Positions 27,405 through 35,530 of a stretch of DNA of 64,000 bases are shown piece after piece. The notes beneath the pieces were generated by a model. The model was not told the origin of the DNA. It did no database searches and saw only the letters and a list, made by a program, of their open reading frames with translations. The stretch comes from Nitrobacteraceae bacterium AZCC 2146 (lineage in GTDB: Bacteria > Pseudomonadota > Alphaproteobacteria > Rhizobiales > Xanthobacteraceae): positions 3,472,001-3,536,000 of the forward strand of contig JBAGRP010000001.1 of the NCBI GenBank assembly GCA_036924855.1, given 5' to 3'. The translations under genes were made by a program, and so were the position numbers. Position 1 is the stretch's first letter, and every line of letters begins with the position of its first letter.

Positions 27405-28712
27405 ATGCCGGAATCGAGAACTTCCACCACCGCGGACATCTGCATCATCGGCGCCGGGTCTTCAGGCGTCGCGGTGGCGAAGGCGCTACGCGACCAGGGC
27501 CTTTCCTTCGATTGCTTCGAAAAGGGCTCGGACGTCGGCGGCATGTGGCGCTACGAAAACGACAACGGTCTATCCTGTGCGTACAGAAGCCTTCACATCG
27601 ACACCAGTCGGCAAACCGTCGGATACCCTGATTTTCCGATTCCGGACACCAATCCGGATTTCTTGTCGCACCGGCAATTCCTCGGCTATCTCGAAGCTTA
27701 CGCCGAACGCTTCGAAGTTCGCCCGAACATCAGATTTAACACCGAGGTCAAAACCGTCGAGAGGCTGAACGGCGGCAGGTGGATCGTCAAGACCGGCAAT
27801 GGCGAGGAGCGCGAATATAGCGCGGTAGTCATCGCCAACGGTCACCTGTGGGACCCCCGTCGGCCTTCGTTTCCAGGCGAGTTCTCGGGCACTGCGATCC
27901 ATTCGAGGGAATACCGGACGGCCGATGCCTTCGATGGCAAGAGCGTGCTGGTCGTCGGCATCGGCAATTCGGCCGTCGACATCGCAGTCGACCTCTGCAA
28001 ACGCGCCAGCAGCGTGAGCCTTTCGACACGCACCGGCGCTTACATCATGCCGAAATACATGATGGGAATTCCGGTTGACAGGTGGTCTACGTTCTTCGCC
28101 CGAAAGCTGAGGTTTCCCACGCTGCTCACGCGGATAGTCATGGCCAGGCTGATCTACCTCGCTGTCGGCGACCAGACGAGGTTCGGCGTGCCGAAACCGA
28201 AGCATCCGATGTGGCGCGAGCATGCGACGCTCAGCCAAGAACTACTGCCCTACGTCGGGCACGGATGGATCGACATCAAGCCAAACGTTGCAGCTCTCTC
28301 CGGAGACAGGGTCGAATTCTCCGACGGCACCAGCAAGCAGTTCGACGCCATCATCTACGCGACAGGCTACAAGACGACGTTTCCCTTCTTGTCCCCGTCC
28401 ATCTTTTCCGTGAAAGACGGCGAGCCGGTCGATCTTTACCGTCGGATCGCTCCGCCGTCGCAGCCAGGTCTGTACTTCGCCGGCCTTGTGCAGCCAATCG
28501 GCCCGACCATCCCCCTCGTCGAGGTACAGGCGCGCTGGATCGCGTCGATCCTCGCGAACAAAATCGCGTTGCCTTCCTTCGACAGCATGAAGGCCGAGAT
28601 CAGCGGCTATCACCTCGACAAACAACGGACTTGGCTCAATTCCGCGCGCTACACGCTCGAGGTCGATGCGAAAAGCTACGCGCGGGACCTGCGGAAGGAC
28701 GTAGCCATCTGA
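27405..28712 (+). CDS. Flavin-containing monooxygenase (class B FMO-like)
   Basis: This 435-residue FAD/NADPH monooxygenase has the FAD Rossmann loop GAGSSG at residues 16-21. It also has the FMO hallmark FxGxxxHxxxY as FSGTAIHSREY (Phe160, Gly162, His166, Tyr170) and the NADPH loop VGIGNSAVD near residue 185. A YATGYKTTFPFL segment, typical of FMOs and N-hydroxylating monooxygenases, follows. AGGAG precedes the ATG at 27405 by nine bases. Such enzymes oxygenate N or S atoms or carry out Baeyer-Villiger oxidations; the hallmark here is the FMO form and not the longer BVMO form. It follows the LysR gene on the same strand, separated by 174 bases. Confidence 0.9.
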   Translation: MPESRTSTTADICIIGAGSSGVAVAKALRDQGLSFDCFEKGSDVGGMWRYENDNGLSCAYRSLHIDTSRQTVGYPDFPIPDTNPDFLSHRQFLGYLEAYAERFEVRPNIRFNTEVKTVERLNGGRWIVKTGNGEEREYSAVVIANGHLWDPRRPSFPGEFSGTAIHSREYRTADAFDGKSVLVVGIGNSAVDIAVDLCKRASSVSLSTRTGAYIMPKYMMGIPVDRWSTFFARKLRFPTLLTRIVMARLIYLAVGDQTRFGVPKPKHPMWREHATLSQELLPYVGHGWIDIKPNVAALSGDRVEFSDGTSKQFDAIIYATGYKTTFPFLSPSIFSVKDGEPVDLYRRIAPPSQPGLYFAGLVQPIGPTIPLVEVQARWIASILANKIALPSFDSMKAEISGYHLDKQRTWLNSARYTLEVDAKSYARDLRKDVAI

Positions 28713-28822
28713 GGAGGCGCCCTTCGCTGCGCCAGCGACGAGCCGCCTTCTACCCCCAATTCGCTAATCCCGCTCGATGCCAGAGCGCAGGAGTACATAC
28801 TGACCAACGGCGGCCGACCATT

Positions 28823-29035
28823 CTACGATGCAGCGACTTTCCTTGCGGGCGGCAACGAGAACAACCGACGAATATCCGCAGCCGGCATTGGCGCGCCACA
28901 TAAGGAGCCTCGTATTTCAGTGCAGCCCACTGCATGCAGTACATCCAATTGCTGTGGGGTGTCGACACCTTCGGCAACAGTGGTCATATTTCGAGCGCTC
29001 GCGATGTTCACCACCGCCTGCACGATCGATGATGA
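28823..29035 (-). pseudogene. EAL-domain (cyclic-di-GMP phosphodiesterase) C-terminal remnant
   Basis: The last 70 codons read IVQAVVNIASARNMTTVAEG, then VDTPQQLDVLHAVGC and RGSLCGAPMPAADIR. This is the C-terminal portion of an EAL domain, with the catalytic-region motif TVAEGVDT where TxAEGVE(T/D) is usual, and the glutamine-rich loop partly altered. The upstream EAL and metal-binding motifs are missing. Upstream on the same strand (about 29068-29180) a short transmembrane-like frame occurs in another register. It is a remnant with no function expected. Confidence 0.7.
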
Positions 29036-29357
29036 TCCGCTCACATCCAACACGTTTACCGCTCCCCAGTGCCCTGTTCGCGCAGACCGCTGGTTATGAC
29101 CACCACGCCAACTACGATGCAGACCAAGAGAATCGCCCCCCGCAGAACGAGACGGCGGATCGGGGGTTCCTGATCTCGCGCCTATTTCATCGACATCTCC
29201 GGCCTCATTCTGGCTCGGGGCCACGTCCGCGCCGCGTGCGAGAATTAGCTTCCTCATTGTACTCGCACTGAATTATAGGACGACTTTGACAGGGAATATC
29301 GATTGTCAAACGAAAGTTGCATCACGGACGTCGGTTGGTTAGCTGAGAGTCGTGAGG
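29036..29357. other. Intergenic, decayed
   Basis: It contains only a hydrophobic out-of-register piece (LVLRGAILLVCIVVGVVVIT) on the minus strand that may have belonged to the same signalling protein as the EAL remnant. Confidence 0.3.
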
Positions 29358-29738
29358 TCACGGCAACGTACCGGACTCACCGTAGCTCAGCTGCCGACCA
29401 GGCAGTTCGGCGGGGAACACACTATGAGACGTAGCTTGCATCGTACGCCTTATGTCGAACAGCTTTGTCGAACCAAGCATCAGCGCCGCCTCGATTGATT
29501 GTATTTGACGCTGAAGTTTTTCACGTGCTTCCGGATCGTCAATCGTGCCAACAAGGCCATCGGCGATCTTGAGATTTCTCTGCAGTGTATCGATGCTGCC
29601 GCTCAGTGTTTCGCACGCGCGTGCCACCGCGGCGATTTGTTCCTTGGTTGCCCTCGCAGACATTTGAACCGCGTCGACCTGATGTGGGTTTGCAGCCCAA
29701 GTTGAGTTCAAAAGAGGCTGCCGATATTCGGCAACCAA
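29358..29738 (-). CDS. Hypothetical protein with a helical, coiled-coil-like core
   Basis: I do not recognise this protein of 126 residues. Residues 26-100 are strongly helical with heptad-like hydrophobic spacing (KEQIAAVARACETLSGSIDT; AREKLQRQIQSIEAALMLGS), and the C-terminus is polar. The TTG at 29738 has AGGAAGG directly upstream, closer than ideal, and a methionine at 29663 (MSARATKE) is an alternative start. It stands alone between decayed DNA and the IclR gene, and the consistent codon pattern suggests a real gene. Confidence 0.4.
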   Translation of the reverse strand: MVAEYRQPLLNSTWAANPHQVDAVQMSARATKEQIAAVARACETLSGSIDTLQRNLKIADGLVGTIDDPEAREKLQRQIQSIEAALMLGSTKLFDIRRTMQATSHSVFPAELPGRQLSYGESGTLP

Positions 29739-30103
29739 CCCTTCCTAACATTCGACAAGGACTCAGACTACGAACGCCAGCGACGGCAAAACTTTCATCA
29801 CCCACGACGATTCAGGCATCAGACAGAGCCTATGTAACGTAGCCCGGCGACTTCATGGCGGAGGTCCGTTCGATCGCTTCAAACCTAAGGCCGGGCGACC
29901 TTGCCAGGCGAATTAAGAGGCCATTGATTTGGAGGAGCCAGGGTATCGGCTGGTAGGCTTGGAAACTGACCCAGGTCGCGCAAAACACGTGCGCACGCTC
30001 GATTGATCCAACGTTCAAAAAATGCCTGTATCTAATTAAGAATCAATGGGATAGCCCATACTCGATCTCGTGATATCCTAGCGGGGAATCAAGGATATCG
30101 GAT
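29739..30103. other. Intergenic region upstream of the IclR gene
   Basis: It holds the control region of the IclR gene, including the inverted repeat at 30072-30099. It is richer in A+T than the surroundings in 30010-30070. No gene is supported. Confidence 0.4.
30072..30099 (+). promoter_or_regulatory. Inverted repeat overlapping the IclR ribosome-binding site
   Basis: GATATCCT and AGGATATC form an 8-base inverted repeat separated by twelve bases. The right half contains the AAGGA of the ribosome-binding site, five bases before the ATG at 30104. IclR proteins commonly repress their own genes, so an autoregulatory operator is plausible (inference). Confidence 0.45.
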
Positions 30104-30916
30104 ATGGTTCATAAGCGAAAAAACGCCGTCAAACCGCGGGCAAACCGCAACACCACTGCCGAGCAATCCGAGGGAAAGCCCAGCGGATCCCTTATGAGGG
30201 GGCTTGAGGTCCTCAAGGTTTTCCGATCAGGCCAAGGACGTTTGGGCAACGCGGAGATAGCCGCTGCCACCGGGATTCCCCGCGCGTCGGTCTCAAGGCT
30301 GACCCGGGGACTGCTTGAGGCTGGATATCTGGCATACGACTACTCCGACGCACGGTATCACCTTAGACCCAGGGTGCTTACCCTGGGCTTCTCGATGCTC
30401 AGCAACCTGCCTATCCTGCCCATCGCCCACAGCCACATGCAGCAATTTGCCCGGACGTCCGGATGCACTGTGTCTCTCGCGGCCGCCGACGGCGGGGAGA
30501 TGATTTATCTCGACCGGTGCTCAGGAGAAGCTCTGCCCTACTTCTTCAGCACGGGATCCGCTGTCGAAACGGCACGGACCGCATGCGGAAGGGCGTATCT
30601 CGCTTCTCTTTCGGAAGAAGAAAGACAAGAGGCGTTCCGGCAGCTTGAGCCGCAGTATCCGACGGAATGGAAGCGAATAGAGAAGGAAATAAAGGTTGCC
30701 GTGTGCGACGTCGCAACCAGAGGGTTCTGCCTGGTCGACAACACGTGGCGAACCGGCATTCGCGCCATCGCCGCGCCTCTGTTTTCGAGGGACAGACGGA
30801 CGACGCTCGCAGTGAACTGCATCACGCCCACCCATTCCATGGACGTCGATCGGCTCGTGGACCTATGGGGACCAGGACTTGTAGGCCTGGTCCGCGAGCT
30901 TGAGCGTCAATTCTGA
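30104..30916 (+). CDS. IclR-family transcriptional regulator
   Basis: This is a 270-residue IclR protein. After a basic 28-residue leader comes the winged HTH (GLEVLKVFRSGQGRLGNAEI; ATGIPRASVSRLTRGLLEAG) and the GAF-like effector domain with GGEMIYLDRCSG, TACGRAYLASLS and RGFCLVDNTWRTGIRAIAAP. These proteins usually control uptake and breakdown of aromatic or organic acids. It converges with the ten-gene catabolic operon on the opposite strand, whose last gene ends 38 bases beyond, and it is the best local candidate to regulate that operon. Confidence 0.9.
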   Translation: MVHKRKNAVKPRANRNTTAEQSEGKPSGSLMRGLEVLKVFRSGQGRLGNAEIAAATGIPRASVSRLTRGLLEAGYLAYDYSDARYHLRPRVLTLGFSMLSNLPILPIAHSHMQQFARTSGCTVSLAAADGGEMIYLDRCSGEALPYFFSTGSAVETARTACGRAYLASLSEEERQEAFRQLEPQYPTEWKRIEKEIKVAVCDVATRGFCLVDNTWRTGIRAIAAPLFSRDRRTTLAVNCITPTHSMDVDRLVDLWGPGLVGLVRELERQF

Positions 30917-30953
30917 CGTGTAACGCGGCGACCTGGCTGAGCCGCGATCTGCC

Positions 30954-31928
30954 TTAAATGCTTAGGACGACCTTTCCCATTGCTTGCCGGCCCGATAGGA
31001 CCTTGAGCGCCTGGGCCGTTTCGGCCAACGGAAAGGTTCGATCGATGTGCGCGCTGATTTTGCCTTCGGCGGCCCAATTCACCAGCCGCTGCAGGTTTTT
31101 CCTATTCTTGTGGGGATACCGCTGGGCCCATGCTCCCCAAAAGACTCCACGGATGTCGCAACTCTTGAGCAAAGCAAGATTGAGCGGGATCTTGGGAATT
31201 TCGCCGCCGGCGAACCCGATGACTATGAACCGGCCTTCCCAAGCCAGTGCCCGGATGGCCTGTTCGGCGTACGTTCCTCCGACAGGATCGAACACGATGT
31301 CGATCCCTTTTCCATCCGATGCTTTTCGGAGCGCGTCCTTCAGACCTTCCTTCGCGTAGTTGACGGTGAGATCTGCGCCGTGGGAACGGGCGAATTCAAG
31401 CTTCTCATCGGTCGAAGCGCACGCGATGACCCTCAGGCCGAGCAACTTTCCCAATTCGCATGCAGCGAGACCGGTGCCGCCCGCAGCCCCAAGAACGGCG
31501 AGCGTTTCGCCCTTCTTGGGGCTGCCTCTATCCTCCAACGCGTGGAGTGCCGTGCCGTATATGATGACCAATCCAGCTGCGCGTTCAAAATCCAGGTTGT
31601 CCGGAATTCCCACAACGGACCGCGCATCTAGCGCGATCTTTTCCCGCGCGCCATTATGCTCGCAGAACGCGACGACACGATCACCTGGCTTCAGGTCCGT
31701 CACACCGCTCCCAATGCTTTCGACGATGCCCGCGACTTCGCCTGCCGGCGAGAACGGCATGGCCGGCTTCACCTGGTATTTCCCCTGGATCATCAGAGTA
31801 TCGAAGAAATTCAGAGCAGCAGCCTTGACCGCAATCACCACCTGACCATCGCCCGCGACAGGTTCTTCGATGTCCTGAAGTTGTAGGTCGTCAGGGCCGC
31901 AGTATTCTGAGCAGAGGATAGCCTTCAT
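30954..31928 (-). CDS. Zinc-independent NADPH:quinone oxidoreductase (MDR family)
   Basis: This 324-residue MDR protein has a GroES-like N-terminal domain (LNFFDTLMIQGKYQVKPAMP) and a Rossmann domain with AAGGTGLAACELGKLLG and VFDPVGG. The zinc-binding cysteines of alcohol dehydrogenases are absent, as in QorA-type quinone reductases and acryloyl-/crotonyl-CoA-reductase relatives. It is the last gene of the minus-strand catabolic operon, separated from the CaiB gene before it by an 89-base gap that contains a perfect palindrome. In this setting reduction of an enoyl-CoA is as likely as quinone reduction (inference). Confidence 0.87.
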   Translation of the reverse strand: MKAILCSEYCGPDDLQLQDIEEPVAGDGQVVIAVKAAALNFFDTLMIQGKYQVKPAMPFSPAGEVAGIVESIGSGVTDLKPGDRVVAFCEHNGAREKIALDARSVVGIPDNLDFERAAGLVIIYGTALHALEDRGSPKKGETLAVLGAAGGTGLAACELGKLLGLRVIACASTDEKLEFARSHGADLTVNYAKEGLKDALRKASDGKGIDIVFDPVGGTYAEQAIRALAWEGRFIVIGFAGGEIPKIPLNLALLKSCDIRGVFWGAWAQRYPHKNRKNLQRLVNWAAEGKISAHIDRTFPLAETAQALKVLSGRQAMGKVVLSI

Positions 31929-31974
31929 GATTCATCTGTCCTGGAAATTAGGGAAAGGTGGACGCGTGCCGCTC

Positions 31975-32000
31975 GGGGCGCCCGCACGTGCGGGCGCCCC
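31975..32000. terminator. Perfect 26-base GC palindrome, possible terminator or attenuator
   Basis: GGGGCGCCCGCAC is followed directly by its exact complement GTGCGGGCGCCCC. In RNA the centre must open into a loop, leaving about ten pairs. It lies 17 bases past the stop of the CaiB gene and 46 bases before the Qor start, inside the operon. There is no T-run, so partial termination or mRNA processing is more likely than full termination. Confidence 0.5.
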
Positions 32001-32017
32001 AGCAGCCTCGCCATTGT

Positions 32018-33142
32018 TCAGTCCTTACCGAGCACCGCGGTGTTGTCTTCGCCCAGCGCGGGGGCGGGACGGTGAATCGGTGGGCGCACGCCATCGATTG
32101 TCCAAGCGGCAGAGACGAGCGGCATGTCTAGTCCCGGCGGGGACTGGAAGATACCAAGCGCTTGGACTTGGGGATGGGCAAAGGCTTCGGCGGTGTCGAG
32201 GATCGGCGCGCAAGGAATGCGGTTATCTCCGAGCAGCTCGATCCATTCGTCGCGCCGACGGCCGGCCAACGCCTCCGAGATTATCTGCATGACCTCAGCG
32301 CGGTTCGCGACACGTGCCGAGTTCGTGGCGTAGCGGGGATTTTCCATCCATTCGGCGTGACCCAGCAGCTTGGAGAGAGTCGCAAAAAGTCCGTCCCCGG
32401 CGCATCCGAGCAGCATCGGGCGATCCGCCGTCTGAAATACGCCGTAGGGCACCGCATGTGGCGAGGAATTGCCCGGTCGCCCTCCCATCTTTCCGCTCGC
32501 GAGGTAGGAGGCGAAAGCGCTGTCACGCGAAAACAGCGATGCCTCAAGAAGAGAGGTCTCGACAACGGCTCCTTTACCGGTGGTTTCCCGCCGGAATAGC
32601 GCACCAAGCGCGGCGATGGCCGCCCACATTCCCGCCCCCTTGTCGACGGTCCAGTCCGCGACGAGCAGCGGTTCGCCGTTGGGTTCGCCGTTGCCGTCCA
32701 TCTGGCTCGAAAGCGCCTGTGCAAGGCCGTCGTATCCGCTTCGGCCTTTCCAGGGCCCCTTCATTCCATATGCGCCTATCGCGCAATAGATAAGGCGCGG
32801 ATTTGCCGCGAGGGCCTCGGCACTCGACAGTCCGATGGACTCCGCGACGCCTGGGCGCATGTTGTGCACGAAGACGTCGGCCTCGGTCACGAGCCTCTTG
32901 AGGGCGGCGAGTTCTTCCGGACGGCGCAGGTCAACCGTGATCGAGCGCTTGTTGCGGTTGATGGCTTGGAAGAGAGAACCTTGGCCATTCCACACCGGAA
33001 CTTCAGCGATCCTGGCGTCGTCGCCGCCGTTCGGCTTTTCTACCTTGATGACGTCGGCGCCCAAGTCTCCGAAGATAGTTCCCGTCACCGGCCCGGCCAC
33101 GTGTGAACACGCTTCCACGACCTTGATCCCCGTTAGCGGCAT
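32018..33142 (-). CDS. CaiB/BaiF-family (type III) CoA-transferase
   Basis: This CoA-transferase of 374 residues moves CoA between carboxylic acids through an aspartyl-anhydride. The N-terminal part binds CoA (KVVEACSHVAGPVTGTIFGD; GADVIKVEKPNGGDDAR), with INRNKRSITVDL as usual. The catalytic Asp is most likely that in DWTVDKGAGMWAAIAAL, which aligns with the IGDSGTG position of formyl-CoA transferase. It is shorter than many members because the far C-terminal region is trimmed. It is the ninth gene of the operon, between ALDH and Qor, and probably activates or recycles the imported acid. Confidence 0.9.
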   Translation of the reverse strand: MPLTGIKVVEACSHVAGPVTGTIFGDLGADVIKVEKPNGGDDARIAEVPVWNGQGSLFQAINRNKRSITVDLRRPEELAALKRLVTEADVFVHNMRPGVAESIGLSSAEALAANPRLIYCAIGAYGMKGPWKGRSGYDGLAQALSSQMDGNGEPNGEPLLVADWTVDKGAGMWAAIAALGALFRRETTGKGAVVETSLLEASLFSRDSAFASYLASGKMGGRPGNSSPHAVPYGVFQTADRPMLLGCAGDGLFATLSKLLGHAEWMENPRYATNSARVANRAEVMQIISEALAGRRRDEWIELLGDNRIPCAPILDTAEAFAHPQVQALGIFQSPPGLDMPLVSAAWTIDGVRPPIHRPAPALGEDNTAVLGKD

Positions 33143-33270
33143 ATGCAGACCCTCTCTTCATTATTTGGAGCACGTGCTCCGATCCGCAGGACGATGCCCG
33201 CAGCGCTGATTGCTTTCTGGAGCGTGGCGGCAACCCCGTCGGATGGCAGAAATGTGTGGGTGCGTGCCGC

Positions 33271-34734
33271 TCAGCCATGCCGCACGACGATGGTCTTCAG
33301 CGCGGACATCTCGTAAAGCGCGTCCATTCCCTTCTCGCGTCCATGACCGGACTTCTTGCGGCCGCCGAACGGGAGTTCAACCCCGCCTCCGGATCCGTAC
33401 CCGTTGACGTAGATCTGTCCCACGCGGACCTTCTTCGCGATGCGCAGGTTTCGCGATCCGTCCGCAGACCAGACGCCGGCCGTGAGCCCGTATTCGGTCC
33501 CGTTGGCCAGCCTGATCGCGTCCGCCTCGTCCTCGAACGGAAGAGCCGTGAGGACGGGACCGAAAACTTCCTGCAGCGCCATCTCGGAATCGCGGGCGAC
33601 GTTCTCGAGGATCATCGGGGCAATGTAGAAGCCCTCCTTCGGAGCGCCCGGCGCGATCTTCCCCTGAGCAAAGATTTTTGCGCCCGCCGCCTGCGCCCTT
33701 GTTATCATGCCCTCGACACGGCGCTTCTGCGTTGCGCTGATGACCGGACCAAGATCGAGGTCGGCCTCTGGCGATCCCGCCTGAAGAAGTTCGAATCGCG
33801 ACTTCAGGCTCTGAAGGAATTCGTCCCAGATGCTGCGCTGGACGAGCACCCGCGAACCTGCCGAGCAGGTTTGGCCGGCATTCTGGACACTGGCTCCGAC
33901 GACCGATGCCAGCGCTGCGTCCATATCGGCGTCGGCGAAGACGATCTGAGGGGACTTGCCGCCGAGTTCGAGCGTGCAGGGGATATGGTTTTTTGCCGCA
34001 GCCGTCTGCACCAGACTGCCGACTTCCGCGCTGCCGGTGAAGGAAAGGAAGTCGATGCCGGGATGTCCCGAAAGCGCTGCGCCGGCCTCCTCGCCGATGC
34101 CGGGTACGACGTTGATCGCCCCCGCCGGAAATCCCGCCTCTGCGGCGAGTTCGGCCAAACGGAGAGGTACTAGGCAGGCTTCCTCTGCTGGCTTCACTAC
34201 GACCGCGTTGCCCATCGCCAGCGACGGAGTGACGCTTCTTCCGAACATCTGGCCCGGGTAGTTCCAGGGGATAATGTGGCCCGTCACGCCGTACGGCTCG
34301 TATATGGTCATTGCGAGATAGCCGTCGATGAACGGCACGGTCTCTCCACGCACCTTGTCGGCCGCCGTGCCGTAGAATTCGAAGTAGCGAGCAACGGCCG
34401 TCACGTCAGCTCTCGCCTGCTTCATCGGCTTCCCCGTGTCCATAGCCTCGAGCTTTGCGAGTTCGTCGGAATTATCTTCCACCAGCCTGGCGAGCCGCAT
34501 GATGAGACGGCCGCGTTCGGTTGCGGTCAGGCGGCCCCAGGCCCCTTCTTCGAAGGCATAGCGGGCGGCCGCAACGGCGGTATCGATGTCCCGGGCGTTG
34601 CCCGCCGCGATGGCTCCGATGACCTCTCCGGTCGCCGGCGCCAGGACAGGAAGCGTCTCGTTTGAATCGCAGGTGCGCCATTCGTTGTTGATGAAGATGC
34701 CTTTCGCGGCCGGCAGCTTGACGTTCATGTTCAT
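33271..34734 (-). CDS. NAD(P)-dependent aldehyde dehydrogenase
   Basis: This 487-residue ALDH superfamily enzyme oxidises an aldehyde to a carboxylate. It has the cofactor and fold motifs IIPWNYPGQMFGRSVTPSLA and FTGSAEVG, the general-base Glu in LELGGKSPQIVF, and the nucleophilic Cys in NAGQTCSAGSRV. EVFGPVLTALPFED and LPFGGRKKSGHGRE complete the set. AAGGA lies nine bases before the ATG. It sits between livF and the CaiB gene in one operon. The substrate is presumably an aldehyde intermediate of the imported compound; the sequence does not name it. Confidence 0.93.
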   Translation of the reverse strand: MNMNVKLPAAKGIFINNEWRTCDSNETLPVLAPATGEVIGAIAAGNARDIDTAVAAARYAFEEGAWGRLTATERGRLIMRLARLVEDNSDELAKLEAMDTGKPMKQARADVTAVARYFEFYGTAADKVRGETVPFIDGYLAMTIYEPYGVTGHIIPWNYPGQMFGRSVTPSLAMGNAVVVKPAEEACLVPLRLAELAAEAGFPAGAINVVPGIGEEAGAALSGHPGIDFLSFTGSAEVGSLVQTAAAKNHIPCTLELGGKSPQIVFADADMDAALASVVGASVQNAGQTCSAGSRVLVQRSIWDEFLQSLKSRFELLQAGSPEADLDLGPVISATQKRRVEGMITRAQAAGAKIFAQGKIAPGAPKEGFYIAPMILENVARDSEMALQEVFGPVLTALPFEDEADAIRLANGTEYGLTAGVWSADGSRNLRIAKKVRVGQIYVNGYGSGGGVELPFGGRKKSGHGREKGMDALYEMSALKTIVVRHG

Positions 34735-34795
34735 GGTGTTTGATCCTTGGATACGTTTTACAGACGGAAGTCTCGATCTTCGCTGCAGCGAGTTC

Positions 34796-35509
34796 TCAGT
34801 TCAGATAGACGCGATGCATCGCTTCCTCGGTTATCTCTTCCGGAAGCACGTGCATGGCGACCCGCCCCCGCGAGAGCACGTAGACGTCGGTAGCGATCTT
34901 GAGCAGCCGCGGAACGGTTTGTTCAGCGACGATGACGGTCATGTTGAGGTCGCGATGCATTCGTTCGACGGCGTCGAAAACAGCCTGCACCATCACCGGA
35001 GAAAGCCCGAGGCTTGGTTCGTCGAGCATGAGAAGCTTCGGGTTGCACATTATCGCCATGCCGATCACCAGCATCTGCAGCTGGCCGCCCGAAAGCAGTC
35101 CGGCATGGCGCCCCATCATGCCCTTGAGGAAGGGAAAGTAGCCGAGCACCATGTCGAGCCGTTGGCTCGCTCCTTTGGGATGGACGAACGTCGCCGCGCG
35201 CAGATTTTCTTCGATTGTGAGTTCGCGGAAACACTGCCGGCCGTCCTGGACCAGCGCGATCCCTCGTCGCGACACGTCTGCGGGATGGCAATTCAAAAGG
35301 GAAACATCCCTGAAAAGGATGTCCCCCGCGACGACCTCGCCACGTTCGAACTGCAGCATTCCCGCTATCGCCTTGAGAAGGGTGGTTTTGCCCGCACCGT
35401 TCGGTCCGAGAAGCGCGACAATCCCTCCTTCGAGGATCTTCATGTCGACCTGCTCGAGAGCGACGATCGCGCCGTCGTAATTTGCTGAAACGCCTTTCAC
35501 GAAAAGCAT
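34796..35509 (-). CDS. livF: Branched-chain-type ABC transporter ATPase, LivF
   Basis: This 237-residue ATPase energises HAAT-family uptake. It has Walker A GPNGAGKTT, the Q-loop region (ALVQDGRQCFRELTIEENL), ABC signature LLSGGQLQML, Walker B LLMLDEPSLG and a switch region (VIVAEQT) in which Gln follows Glu where LivF often has His or Gln. It is placed after the binding protein and before ALDH, all on one strand with short gaps. In this family such transporters carry amino acids but also aromatic acids, amides and other organic acids. The catabolic neighbours favour an organic acid here. Confidence 0.9.
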   Translation of the reverse strand: MLFVKGVSANYDGAIVALEQVDMKILEGGIVALLGPNGAGKTTLLKAIAGMLQFERGEVVAGDILFRDVSLLNCHPADVSRRGIALVQDGRQCFRELTIEENLRAATFVHPKGASQRLDMVLGYFPFLKGMMGRHAGLLSGGQLQMLVIGMAIMCNPKLLMLDEPSLGLSPVMVQAVFDAVERMHRDLNMTVIVAEQTVPRLLKIATDVYVLSRGRVAMHVLPEEITEEAMHRVYLN

Positions 35510-35530
35510 CGCGCTGTCCTCTCTGCGGCC

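Noticed and set aside
32018..33142. CaiB at 32018 as a specific formyl-CoA or carnitine CoA-transferase
   Set aside because: Family features are clear, but residues that define those specific activities cannot be judged by eye, so only the family is given.
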